From Lingula anatina (taxonomy: Eukaryota > Brachiopoda > Lingulata > Lingulida > Lingulidae): DNA of 24,307 bases. This document shows, piece after piece, positions 1 to 11,091 of this stretch. The stretch lies in the NCBI RefSeq assembly GCF_001039355.2, contig NW_019775468.1, positions 9,514-33,820 on the forward strand, in the 5' to 3' direction. A program made the position numbers and the translations under genes. Numbering within the stretch: position 1 is the stretch's first letter; every line of letters starts with the position of its first letter. The notes under the pieces are model-generated. The model searched no databases and had not been told where the DNA came from. It saw nothing but the letters and a program-made list of their open reading frames with translations.

Positions 1-18
1 TGGGGGGGGGGGGGGGGG
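1..18. repeat. poly-G run at window edge
   Basis: After the first T the window opens with an uninterrupted G run. It may be a real homopolymer or a contig-edge base-calling artefact. The window has other doubtful G/C runs near 11250-11408, which favours caution. Confidence 0.6.
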
Positions 19-179
19 TCACGCTAAATTGCAGTCAGCCGAGCGCGCACTATAGTTAATAACCCCCTTACAGCTTTTAGTAGGCGGAACAGACGCTTAA
101 GCTGGCTAAGCTGAGAGCAATCTAGTGAGACTCCCCACAGGGATAGATCGATCTAAAATCTATGGGAATGGGGTCTTAC

Positions 180-265
180 CTTCCAGTATTCGGGTTATAA
201 GCATGGAAATCCTCGTTGCATGAAAAACTTGTTGCCGATGCGAAAGAAATTGTTCCTAAAAAAAT
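180..265 (-). other. possible internal coding exon, minus strand
   Basis: Read on the minus strand, a run of ten T followed by ACAG (a textbook 3' splice acceptor) precedes an 86-base segment that stays open in one frame for 28 codons. It ends GGAAG followed by GTAAGA, a near-consensus donor. The frame reads IFLGTISFASATSFSCNEDF and then HAYNPNTG. I do not recognise the protein. No partner exon could be assigned on either side, and the first 180 bases show none clearly. An AG inside the exon, at about 258, would give an alternative acceptor. Good splice signals around a short open frame also occur by chance in AT-rich DNA, so this is a suggestion only. Confidence 0.22.
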
Positions 266-590
266 CTGTAAAAAAAAAAAGCCGGCATTAGTGACAAAAA
301 TATGATTCAACTGCTTTTTTGTATTAATCTTCATACTATCAAACATCTTATAAGTACCGGTAGTAATTCATGTATAAGCACACTCACTTTTTAATGGAGA
401 ATGTAATCTTCATAATGTACAGCAATAAGCCCACTGCAGAACATAATATTTCCCGAGCATATCAATCCAACAGATAAGCGGGGTATATTAGTTGCTTGTA
501 CTATTCAAGAGTTTTCCTATGGTTTAACAGATTAATAAAGCGCGCCCAATCAATTGACCCGTATGACTTTGCGTAGTCACCTTTAATCGT
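266..590. other. no recognisable feature
   Basis: AT-rich sequence with short A runs. I see no open frame, splice pair or repeat that can be supported here. Confidence 0.5.
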
Positions 591-650
591 CCAGGGTCCT
601 TAAATCTCCCAGGGTCCCTACATCGCCCAGGGTCCTTACATCGCCCAGGT
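591..650. repeat. 18-bp tandem repeat, about 3.3 copies
   Basis: The unit CCAGGGTCCTTACATCGC starts at 591, 609 and 627, and a partial fourth copy (CCAGGT) starts at 645. Copies differ at a few positions: the first has AAATCTC where the others have ACATCGC. It is a short GC-richer minisatellite in AT-rich surroundings. No function is evident. Confidence 0.85.
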
Positions 651-2609
651 TGATATACATTTACATGCCCCCGTAACTTTACTGATTGTGGAAACGACAT
701 GGCGCTTTAGGTCTCCCCTGAGCATACAGGTAGGCATTTTTGCACATTTTTCCGTATTTTGTCGCTATCATAGAATGCATCTTTATCTCAGACGATGAGT
801 TCGATTACTTTTTTGTTTGCAACATCAAATTAGACAAACCAAGCGACAGTTTTGTTTTGCTCGGGACTCTGACAGTACAAAGTACATGTTGCAGAAATGT
901 TACAAGAATACATGCAGCTTACGAGTGGGAGACTAATATCATGGTCAAATAACACAACTTTAAAACATATCAAGCATGGGTACAATGTCACTGGTGTAAG
1001 CGGGAATTGTTTTATTAACTTTATATTTACAGCCAACAATAGGTTGAATGTGAATCTTTTTTACCACATGCAAACAAAATAAGGCTTACCTACTTTTTAA
1101 AAAGGCTGTCGCCATTGTTAAAAAATCCCGTTCTGGCATTTCTGTTTTCTGTTTTCTTTTTTGAATATATAGAGTGAATTTTCTTATTGCAAAGATAGGC
1201 GCTTTGAGGGGAAAGGAATAATCAAATTGTTTGCAAATTAGGATATGGAAAACACCCAATACCCACGTGTGCATACTATCCCCTATAAGTATTAGATGAA
1301 CACGCTATTAGAAAAATCGAGAATGCATGCATTAATGAAGTGAAATACATGTACAATCACATAGTACAAATAGAAGGATAAGTAGCATTCATTATTAAAT
1401 ATAAGAATTTTCATCAAACGCAAGCAGTTGTAAGAATCTATTACAGCACAACCTGAATTCTATCTCCTAAAGGATGAATTGAAATAAACGTTAAATGTGT
1501 CGTCACAATCGTGTAGCTGATAAAAAAAAATTAAGCAAGGTCCTGGGTCACAGTGGCATCTGTTACAATACTTAGAATAAAACGTATAAAATTCGTGCTA
1601 GAAAGTTAAAACTAATTATTTATACATGTTGTAACATATTGTTTTATTTGTGTCTTAACAATATATGATATATAATTGGAAGCCTTAGCAGTATGGGAAG
1701 TGAGGGTCAGTGGTGCTGCTGGAAATTTGGGTTAGTGGGGCATATAGGCTGTATGCTGGTTATCTATCTATCTTTCTCATCTTTTTATTAGATCTATGTC
1801 ACAGGCCGGATCCTTATACACAATATATTTCTAGTACAAAAAAACGACCACTTGATTTTTTCTAATTTCTAGTATTGTGTTGTGTTACTTGTAAGTTTTG
1901 TAAATTTCTTGAAAATATTTAAACGTGATATTGGTACTTGTAGTTGTATTCCTGTGCGAGTACAGTGGTGCGCTTATCAAGTTCGGAAACAAGACAGATC
2001 CTCAGTCATGGAGAGTATTTACTATGAATGATCAGAGTACTAAGCTTGTACGTGTAACGCTTCAGCTTGTTCTTTGGGCAAACTTTTGAGCAACTTATTC
2101 TGGTCCTTAGATATACCCTCGTTATAGCCACAGGCTACCACTGTTATATTTGTTATATTAAGAGACAAAAAGGAAAGCAACTAAAGTTGGAAAACTGGAA
2201 TAACTGTTTTGCATACAGCCATTTGTTATGGAAAGTGTATATTGCAATGCCAAAGTAGCGAACTAAAGTTTTTGGATTACTCTTTTTTCTGGGAGGCACT
2301 GTTTCACAACAAGCTTGTTATTCAAATAAAACATTGGCCCGGTAAACAGTAAGCGACCTAATTGCTTAGCAGCGCGCCGACAAGTGTGTAGCTGTTTGTT
2401 ATTTGATGGTGCAAAGCAACTGAGGCTTTATTGGGTAATTATGTTTGAATATTCAAGCGTGCTTTCTAGCAAACGTTTTAGCACATCCGTTTACCTTCAC
2501 ATGTGCTTCACTGAATCAGCAGTCTGGAGTTGTGAAACCAGGTATTTAACGCATTTTTTTAGTTATACTATATGATGATAGAACCTAGTTTTCAGACGCT
2601 ACAATTATT
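651..2609. other. AT-rich intergenic or intronic sequence
   Basis: The open frames here are all about 60-70 codons and overlap on both strands, as expected by chance, with no conserved motif or paired splice sites. There is a short TCTA-type stretch near 1765-1775. I see no gene. Confidence 0.5.
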
Positions 2610-2740
2610 CCGGTAGCTTAAGGAAAACATCGTGACACGGCGGATAAAAGCACCAAATTTGGCATGTAGCTACCTTTTGATATTCTAAATCAAATTAGAG
2701 CCGTAGCCCTCTCAAACAATTTACCGATTGGTAAAAAAAT

Positions 2741-4030
2741 CCAAAATGGCCGCCAATTTATGGAATTCTATAGAAATATGCACATACCTATGTTGATTTT
2801 TATCAAATAAATTATTTTCTCAGAGTTTTCCACACCCTTATTATCCATTTCATTCATATATGTCAGATGGCAAACAATTTCTTTCCCTTGGACTTTTTGA
2901 AAAATCCAAGATGGCTGACATACGCCATAGAAACAGTCATAGGAATACTAGTGCACAACTAATACCAGCTAGAAAGATACATTGTCCACTATCAAATTAA
3001 GTCTGTTTTTCAGTTTTTTTGTTACCCACATAATATGTTTGTGGTGAGTAACTACGAAGTGTTCTTAGGCATTTTGGAAAATCCAAGATGGCTGCCATGT
3101 GCCACAGGAATACTAGTATACGGGGGATTCAACTAATGGCAACTGGAAAGATTAATTTTCCACTATCAAATTAAGTTTGTTTCTGAGTGTTTTCCACATC
3201 CTTTCCACCCACACAATATGTATGTGGTGAGAAACTAACATGTATTCTTGGGCATTTTGAGAAAATCCAAGATGGCCGCCATATTTCATAGGAATACTTC
3301 TAGTATTACAAGGGTTGGAACTAATGCCAGCTAGGAAAAACATAATTCACTATCAAATTCAGTTTATTTTTTCAGTGTTTTACACATTATTATTACACTG
3401 TGATACATATCTAGCAGGTATTTAATGTGCATATTTGATCATTTTGAGAAAATCCAAGATGGTCGTCATTGGCCCTAGGAATGCTACCGGAAATACAACT
3501 GCACATCCATGGCTTTTCATCTACTACCAGGGTGAAATTTTGTTTGCTTGTCAAGTTTTGCCCATCCTTATTAGTCCTGTGATATATATATGGTGGGTAA
3601 ATAGTGTGCATCCTTGTATATTCTGAGAAAATCCAATATAGGTTCAATTTAATTGACATAGAAATACTAATGGGTGGGCTAGAGAGGCATATGGTTGATT
3701 ATACAATTACATTACCATGGGTTTGTTTTAAAAATAATTAGTTTTTCATTCCATTTATTATTACCACTATGATGTATACCTGGTCTGTAGCATGTGTGTA
3801 TCTAGGGTATTCTGAAAAAATTCAAGATGTCTGCCTTTTGTCGTTTGAGTATTCGTACACATAATCAAATAATGACAGAGATGCTCTGAGTACAATTTAA
3901 ATGTAGTTTACTTTAAATCATTTTTAAATCTTTTTCATATCCTATTTATCTTTATGCAAAGACTGTGTGTGTGTGTAGAAAGTGTATGTATCCTTGAGTA
4001 CTATTCGGAGAAATCCAAAGATAGCTGCCA
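2741..4030 (+). repeat. ~180-bp tandem units, left arm
   Basis: Eight spaced copies of a CCAAGATGG-like core, with intervals of about 165-195 bp, lie within longer shared blocks. These blocks include a GGAATACTAGT-like stretch, CACTATCAAATTAAGTTTG, TTTCCACATCC and a TGTGGTGAGTAACTA-like stretch. The clearest units are 2880-3470. Copies beyond 3600 decay progressively, and possible further remnants lie near 4200 and 4370. The spacing is regular enough to call tandem amplification rather than chance motif recurrence. Confidence 0.85.
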
Positions 4031-4508
4031 GTTGTCATAGGAATATATCATTCAAATGCACATAGGTGTCAATTAATGGAACAGTTCAGACATTGATTCC
4101 AACATGAAATAAAGCCGTTTCATGTTCAAACATGTTGACATCCTTATTAACCTTACTCTATATAAATCTGGTGTGTAGCAAGTGTGCATCTTGCGTATTT
4201 GAGATTGCTGCAATTCACAATAGGAAAAGTACAGTCAACTACTGCCAGGGAGACATTGGGTTCAATATAAAATGAATTTTGTTTCGCGGTATTTCCCACC
4301 ATCTTTTTGGACTTTGACACATCTATCTGGTTGGTTACAAGTGTGTACCCTTAAGTATTTTGACAAAATATCATGATTACCCTCATTTGCCTTTAAAGTG
4401 CCTATAAAATCCAATGCACCAGTTTTCCTATGGGGAAAATGAGGCCATTTTGGTTTTCCCCAAAATGATCAAATATGCACATTTATGACCTAACAAATAT
4501 GTATCATG

Positions 4509-4509
<1 letters not shown>

Positions 4510-4564
<55 letters not shown>

Positions 4565-4565
4565 T
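4510..4565. repeat. (TAA)n microsatellite
   Basis: About 18 uninterrupted TAA/ATA units lie at the turning point between the two opposed halves of the foldback element. Confidence 0.97.
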
Positions 4566-5331
4566 TTAAAAAAAAAAACAGAAAAACAACTGAATTCAGC
4601 TTTATTTTATACGGAAGCCTATCTCTCCCAGGTATTAACTAAACTCCACCTTCTATGGGTAATGGCAGCCATTTTGTTTTGTTTTGTTTTCAAAAAGGAT
4701 ACACACAACATTCTCATCACATATAAAGGTATTAAAAAGATGTGGAAACTACTCAGAAACAAACCTAATTTATCAATTAATATAATATCCCCTTGGCAGA
4801 AGAAGCCCTTTGTGTATACTAGTATGCCTTTGATATGGCGGCCATCTTGGATTTTTGTTGAAATGCCTGAGAATAAAGGTTAGTTACTCACCACAAATGT
4901 ATTATTTGTGTAATAAGGCACTCAGAAACAAAATTAATTAGATAGTTGGGAATGTTTCTTCCTAGATGGCATTAGTAGAAAACCCTAGCTTGTACATGTG
5001 CAAGTATGCCATACGGCGGCCATCTTGGATTTTTCAAAAAGTCCAAGGACAATCGTTTGTTATCTGACATATATGCATAATTTGGGTAATAAGAATGTGG
5101 AAAACATTGAGAACATACTTTATTTGATAACAATCAACATAGGGTTGTATATATTTCTACAGAATTTCACAAATTGGCGGCCATTTTGGATTTTTTTGGC
5201 CAATCGGTAAATTTTTTCCGTGGGCTACGGCTCTAATTTGATTTAGTGTGTCAAAAGGTACCCACATGCAAAAATTGGTGCTTTTATCCGACGTGTCACG
5301 ATTTGGCCATTTTTTTGCCTTAAGCCACCGG

Positions 5332-6385
5332 ACTAAATAGACTGAAAGTATATGGGTGACGTTTGGTGACTTCCCCCGTCTCGGCTCAGGCTTGGGTTGT
5401 GGCCTTGGAAGTACGTTGCCTCCTTATCTCTCCTGGGATGGGTCCCTTATCAAAATACACATAACGGGCAGTACTTTTACTGATATTGGTAAATAATCCT
5501 CATTATTTACATCACGGTGTGACCGAAAACTTATGAGGTAGAGGGCTTCGGTTTTGTGTACAAGGCAAATGGTTCAAACCTATGGTCATTATCAATAGAC
5601 TGAATTTCAAATGAATTTCCTTATTTCTTTCAGAGAATTAATATATATAGTTGCACAAACATCATACTAATATTGTCTTATACTAAATTTAAACCAAGTG
5701 ACTACACATGTATAATTCTATAATAGTAGGCTAAAAAGGAATGAGTTGCAACAGTACAGGAAAGAATACTTATCGATCAAAGATAAACAAACAAAAAAAT
5801 GAATATGATGTATTTTATGGTGTTTTTTTTTTTTTTCAAAAGTCATTGAAATAATAACGCAGGTAATTAAACTGAACTAAAAAGAAGTAACAATATCAGA
5901 TAAGGGAACCAAACATTGGATGTAGCACAATGTCTATACTGCGTTTAAGCTCACAGTACTATTGTAAACATATCCAGAAGTTTAACTTTGTACATGCATA
6001 TTTGTGTAGTCCCATACCTAACCCATCATGAATTTAAAAAAAATCTAATATGTTTATTCACCACAAAATAGCTGAATATATTTCCTTTATAAACTTCTAC
6101 AACTAACACTTAAGGTCACCAAAACTTACAATATAAAGTCATAGTGTAATAGAAATAGTCAAAACTATTCATTCTCCTACCAGGTCGTATTATTTGTGTC
6201 TTAACTTCTCAGGGTATACTTGGTGCAGAATAATCTCAAATGTTAAAAAAACCTTCCACCAAATCAATTTTTTGTTATGATGAAAGGTGCATTCAGAAGG
6301 AAGGTTATAAGTAAAGCATGTTCAGGATAAGGAAAATATTAATGAAGTTATACATAAACACACAAAGCTCAATACTAGTACTAAT
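5332..6385. other. no supported gene
   Basis: A slightly GC-richer patch at about 5350-5480 is open in one forward frame, but it has no splice pair or recognisable motif. At 5571-5580 a GGTTCAAACC box resembles a pol III B box. No tRNA fold could be completed, and a decayed tRNA-derived SINE cannot be excluded. The rest is AT-rich and unremarkable. Confidence 0.4.
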
Positions 6386-6426
6386 GATTATTATTATTGT
6401 TTTGATTATCTTATGAATTATTATTA

Positions 6427-6461
<35 letters not shown>

Positions 6462-6463
6462 GT
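6386..6463. repeat. interrupted (TTA)n microsatellite
   Basis: ATTATT runs are broken by short interruptions (GTTTTGATTATCTTATG and single G substitutions). It is followed directly by TATATGGCGCATTCC, a kind of sequence often found next to ATT tails of invertebrate interspersed repeats. This may mark a repeat boundary. Confidence 0.85.
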
Positions 6464-6815
6464 TTATTCTTATATGGCGCATTCCATTAATATCTGAATG
6501 TGCCTTGCATTTCAAGAGCTAACATTTACCAATTGTTTTTTAAAACTCTTAAAATATTAATCTTATTGTTCCAAATGATAAGAATGTATAATCTGAAAGA
6601 TGGTAGGCTTCATTATGATAACTTATCAATAACTACCAATTATACGCTATCACTTACTTTGCACCGATTAAAGTATAAATTTCTCTATAATATCTGAGCC
6701 ATTAGGAGTTCTTATTCCAGTAGGTTACCATTCCGTTTCTTTGGTGCACATTAGTCTATTAGTTTTTGATTTTTAATTTAAAGCAGAATGTTATAGAAAC
6801 GATTAAAGGGGACAT

Positions 6816-7160
6816 TTAAAGGGATAATAACTCTTCGTATGAGATCTATATTTCACAATAAAAACATAGTGAATAACTCATAGAAATATAATATATTCTG
6901 TTTTACGACAAAAACAGCAGTTATAGCTATTATTCTGATATCTGAGCTTGTCTTCAGATCACGTGACCTCCATTGATGGCTATACTCTGTTATAGTCTCT
7001 TAAGAGATTTTAACAAAAAACCAAACTTTTTAGAAAAAAAACAGGGACTAACTTTGAATGTAAAAATGGATTCATTAACCATTGGTAAGTAAGGGAAAAT
7101 TCTTGTTTACTCCAGGAAAATTCATTTTTTGGCCAAAACGAAGAGTTATTATTGCTTTAA
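6816..7160. mobile_element. TTAA-flanked MITE-like element
   Basis: TTAA at 6816-6819 is followed by AGGGATAATAACTCTTCG. At the far end CGAAGAGTTATTATTGCT is followed by TTAA at 7157-7160. The two 18-bp ends are inverted complements with two mismatches. The interior (about 337 bp) has no open frame. TTAA target duplication is the hallmark of the piggyBac superfamily, so a piggyBac-type non-autonomous element is the natural inference. The termini do not show the usual CCY start, so the family is left open. Confidence 0.72.
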
Positions 7161-7435
7161 GTAATGGTTCCCTTTGTTTGTGATTATAGAAGTTTTGAAA
7201 TATACTATACCTCTATGACACTTTCATAATTTATATACGGAAATTTTCAATATAAATTCTCTGTCTGACTGGCAGACAGTGAAATGCTTTTAATACTGAT
7301 GTCATTTTTCATCTTTGTAAAGTAGCCTGGTTGGAGAGTTTCGGAACTTAGGACTACTGCCAAGTTTACAGGCATTCCAAATAATCCAAATACTTACCTG
7401 GATAAACTACCATGAATATGTTGAATACAACTATG
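7161..7435. other. no recognisable feature
   Basis: AT-rich sequence between the TTAA element and the 51-bp direct repeat. A short imperfect hairpin, CTGACTGGCAGACAG, lies near 7264-7278. There is no gene evidence. Confidence 0.45.
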
Positions 7436-7533
7436 TTTGACTTTTAGGATGACACAATTCCTTTAGTATACCCAATGACATGTGTTTTTGACTTTTAGGA
7501 TGACACAATTCCTTTAGTATACCCAATGACACG
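7436..7533. repeat. two-copy 51-bp direct repeat
   Basis: A block beginning TTTGACTTTTAGGATGACAC occurs at 7436 and again at 7487. The copies are essentially identical through CCCAATGACA. On the minus strand the repeat gives a duplicated peptide, MSLGILKELCHPKSQ, but the frame has no other support. The near-perfect identity points to a recent tandem duplication. Confidence 0.92.
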
Positions 7534-8205
7534 TACATGCGTACCGTACGTGGCTGATATATTATACATTGCAATGAATAAACGTTAAAGATTGCCGTAA
7601 CAATATCATTAGTATCTTCCGGGTACTCACCGCTACTTGTATACATTTAGCTGTTTGATGGTTCATGGTTCCTGAAGAAAGTATGAGATAAGTATTTGGG
7701 TCATATTTTACTCTTAATGAATTTTTCAAAATGGCCAGCTCATGAGGGCATGCGCAAAAAGTGCTCTGTTTGCAATAAACAAATGGTGAAATTGACAAAG
7801 CCTGTCGGTGTTTACCTTCTGGACGATTTTATTTAATTTGCTTTCTGGTGTTGTTTTGAAATTTTGAAATTACATTAGAAATATTCTGTTGATTGTATGT
7901 ATTAAAAAGCAAATCCATCGGACTTTTCTTAGAATTACATTTATTTTATCATCATTGTAAGGGGATTCCCTTCGTATTTATAGTATTAGGCCTATATGTG
8001 GCCCCAGGGGGATTTCCCCCCCCCTCCCCCCCTCCCCCCACACACACATACACTCTTGATAAATACAATGCTCCATGTGGAAGATTGATAATGATATTAC
8101 AAAATGCATTTAAAATCGTAGGAAGGTTAATTGCAGATAATGCTGCGAGGATATTCTTATTCGAAGGCGAACTCGGCCAATATTAAAAATTTAACTTCGT
8201 TTACC
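7534..8205. other. no supported gene; C-rich patch
   Basis: A C-rich run at about 8010-8040, followed by CACACACA, produces an apparent proline-rich open frame (7893-8186). It has no domain and no sign of coding selection, and I do not call it. Confidence 0.5.
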
Positions 8206-8671
8206 GGTTTTGGAGCCCCTTTTCTAATTTTGAAAGTGAGGCAATGGAACCAAACAATACGATGCAATTTGTAATCTCATAAAAATTGCTATTTGGAGAT
8301 TAAGAACGCAAAAGTTGTCTGGTTTCATATCACACTTATTGATCGTGTGATGAGCACACGGACAAAATGACCTGCCTCGATATGAGAACCAGGTCACATG
8401 ACCATCTTTGGCGTTTTTAGCCTCTAAATTCTACAAAATATCAATTAAACTAATAAACATGCCTCGCATAAGAACTAATTACATCATACATTTTATATTA
8501 CTTATTATTATTATTGAATATTTCAATAGTAAACTAGACGTCTTCTGATGTATGCAATGCTATGATCTTTATTAAAAATATCATTTTTTTTGTTTGTTTT
8601 GTTTTTGAGATTACAAATTGTATCGTAGTGTTTGATTTGATTTCAAAAATTAGAACTGGCGCTCCAAACAG
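8206..8671. mobile_element. inverted-repeat element, about 466 bp
   Basis: The left arm (8206-8280) has the blocks TTGGAGC, TTCTAATTTTGAAA, ACGATGCAATTTGTAATCTCA. The right arm (8606-8671) is its inverted complement, with blocks TGAGATTACAAATTGTATCG, TTTCAAAAATTAGAA and GCTCCAAACAG. Arms are about 65-75 bp and roughly 75-80% identical by eye. The interior carries a second small palindrome pairing GGTTTCATATC with GATATGAGAACC (about 8321-8391). No target duplication or open frame is evident. A MITE or foldback element is the likely class. Confidence 0.72.
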
Positions 8672-9608
8672 TTGGACTTTTTGTGTTGTCCTGGTAATGC
8701 CGGATATTTGCAGGGGCTCTTCCTCTTCCACAAACTCTGTTAACTAAACAGTTGTATCTAGCAATATGGTCCTCAGTAGCTGTAAGACATCAATGTGCCG
8801 GTATGTCAACAAACACGAAACGTTATTATCACGTTACCATAACGTTTTGTTGTGATATATATATACTATAATCCTGTGACAACGTTTGCAAAACGGTGTT
8901 TGCTAGGTTGTACTTTCTGACTGGCAGAAATATGAGGTTAAAGGCTTTTTTATTTTTTTATTATTATTATTTTTTTTTTTTGTGCATCGTTATAACATTC
9001 AAGTGATTAACTAAACTTCAGATCTACATGCATACCTTATTTTTTGCAGTTGTGTAGTTTGTGCAGTTTCGAAAATTGCTATTACACATTTATTACACAT
9101 AATACACTTATATTTATCAGTGCTTAATTTTTCCAATGCTGTCAGTATGTTTTACTACATGTACAACTAAAGCAACACAACACCTGAATTAATAAGAAAA
9201 GATCTAATAAGAAAAGAATTTGGAATCACAACACAAAAAAGGCATGTCTCTTTTAATATGATACCTTGCCTGATAAAACTACGATTTTATATGATTATCT
9301 TGAAATTACTAGATCAAATCCATAAATATTCAGTATAATATAAAATTGAAAATTAAATTATCTGCACCAAACAACTTACTTGTTTTAAAGTGATTTGTAT
9401 ACACACAACTGTAAGCTGTGATAAGCCCTAAGTTAATTTGCAACCTTAATCCGCAGGGAGAGAATGGAAAGAATAAACACAAAGAAATACAAGAAAGGTA
9501 GAGGGACATATCCCTAAATTGAAACTTTCACAATAAAACAGCCCTTAGATTATATAAATATATCCATAGTTTTTAAAGTTTAATATTGTATATTTTCATG
9601 TAGGTTTT
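8672..9608. other. AT-rich sequence, no gene
   Basis: Contains TATA and T-rich runs (8855-8870, 8948-8982) and no supportable coding sequence or splice pairs. Confidence 0.5.
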
Positions 9609-9727
<119 letters not shown>

Positions 9728-9797
9728 ACAATCTTTATTATCTCCTGCGTACCTGTAAGTGAGCAAATTGAACCAGAGATAAAAAAGCAAACAAATA

Positions 9798-9800
<3 letters not shown>

Positions 9801-9879
<79 letters not shown>
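9801..9879. repeat. (TA)n microsatellite, about 78 bp
   Basis: An uninterrupted TA tract about 75 bp after the compound CA/TA/GA tract. A pure TA run of this length can form cruciforms and is prone to assembly length errors. Confidence 0.97.
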
Positions 9880-9881
<2 letters not shown>

Positions 9882-10080
9882 GTTAATAAAATACACTAAA
9901 TGGGTGAATATTTGTAGGAAAGTGTAGTATATAACATAGAGTGCACATGGTCAGAAAGTTTCATAGTAACCCTTTCTAGACTATTGTACAAATGCGGCAT
10001 GACCACATGTGAAACACGTATATGCGTCCAAATCAACCAAGAAGGAATTTATGTCACATCCTAGATAAAATAAATCCCCC

Positions 10081-10345
10081 TTTCAATCGTGTCTGTAAAA
10101 ACCTGATATCCTTGTTACTCTTAGTTTGAAATGGGGGTGGTGAGAACTATACTGGGCTTAGAAAGACTGCCCACAGACAACAAATACATGTAAAAGAACC
10201 CAAGCATCAGTTTACACCTATAAGTGGTAACATAAGAGAATGCACTGGAAATTGAAAAGCAGCCTTCCTATTTTACAAATTTTTAAAAGAAGCAACTGCA
10301 AATGGAAAGAAAAGGTAGATATAATGATTTTATTGCAAGTAAAAC
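10081..10345 (+). pseudogene. degenerate Penelope-like GIY-YIG fragment
   Basis: Nucleotide and peptide blocks match the better-preserved fragment at 16097-16555 in the same order. GGTGAGAACTATACTGGG corresponds to GENYIG. CACAGACAACAAATAC corresponds to HRQQI. A segment at about 10199-10246 gives PKHQF and then SGNIRECT, matching PKYQC and SGHIRECS. GAAGCAACTGCAAATGGAAAG matches the region encoding TRETTQTER. The frame is broken by stops and small indels, so this is a dead copy. Similarity may begin as early as about 9990. It is clearly older than the 16097 copy, and both are on the plus strand. Confidence 0.75.
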
Positions 10346-11086
10346 TTACATTGGTAAGATGATATAACATAACATAACATAATATTAAATAATGATATCG
10401 GTGAGTTTAATGCCTCTTGTATATAATTAACTCTCTAGTTCACATCAGGTGTATTTAAATGTAGCTGTTTTTGGAGACTCTCGTACTTCAAAACACCATT
10501 TCAGCCCTAGCGTAAATTCTGAGCCTTTTGTGGGCCATTTTGAAGGGGGAAAATGAAATCGCACACATTTCAAAATACATTCCGAGAGGAAGATCAGGTT
10601 ATAATCATAAGCGTGTTTCTGATGAAAGGAAAGTAAACAAGGTCCTGGGTGAATGTGACACTTATATTTAGGCCTACAATGAAATATTTCTAAAAGTTGG
10701 GTCTGTTTATCTCTACGTGTATCGTTTAATATAGATGTTTACTAGCAACTGTGAAGCACTATCAGCCATTTAATTCAGATATACTATATAAGTGGAACAA
10801 ATAAGGGTTAGAAATATTTCATCTAAATTGAACTTCCATGTTACTATGGTAGGTCCGAAGATTCAAACCTACATATACACTCGAATAACACAGTAACCCT
10901 ACATGAACAACAATTGCCAGACATTTTATAGAAAAGCATTGGTCAAGTGTGCCTTACTAGGTTAAGAGAGTGACATGTGTCCGCAGTGCCCTTTACTTTT
11001 GGGGTAAATGGACATGCAGTTACAGAAAATATGTTATAGAAAAATGTTCAGTTTTCTGATCAGAATAGATATGATTTTTCTTGTAT
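10346..11086. other. no recognisable feature
   Basis: AT-rich sequence with a short CATAA/ACATA run at about 10365-10385. No gene, splice pair or inverted repeat could be supported. Confidence 0.45.
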
Positions 11087-11091
11087 ATTTG

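Larger units (their letters stand above)
2610..5331. mobile_element. 2.7-kb foldback element with ~180-bp subrepeats
   Basis: The left end (CCGGTAGCTTAAGG, then CGTGACACG, then GGATAAAAGCACCAA, then AATCAAATTAGAGCCGTAGCC, then TTTACCGATTGG) reappears in the same order on the opposite strand at the right end, 5176-5331. This gives terminal inverted repeats of at least 150 bp, about 80% identical by eye. Inside are imperfect ~180-bp units, each with an AAATCCAAGATGGC-like core. Cores lie at about 2741, 2906, 3083, 3267, 3454, 3633, 3821 and 4015 in forward sense, and at about 4664, 4841, 5021 and 5181 in reverse sense. The two half-arrays meet near a TAA microsatellite at 4510-4565. There is no transposase frame. 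A TA dinucleotide lies just outside each end (2606-2607 and 5334-5335), but no clear longer target duplication is visible. This resembles foldback-type elements with internally repetitive arms; the family is unassigned. Confidence 0.85.

Noticed and set aside
5519-5599. Possible tRNA or tRNA-derived SINE with a GGTTCAAACC B box
   Set aside because: TGACC and GGTCA could pair as an acceptor stem, but the T arm and anticodon arm do not fold in register and the A box is poor.
7431-7646. Minus-strand protein with duplicated MSLGILKELCHPKSQ
   Set aside because: The repeat is explained by a 51-bp DNA duplication. There is no other evidence for coding.
7893-8186. 97-codon frame with a PPP-rich centre
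   Set aside because: Driven by a C-rich run. No domain, and the composition outside the run matches non-coding DNA.
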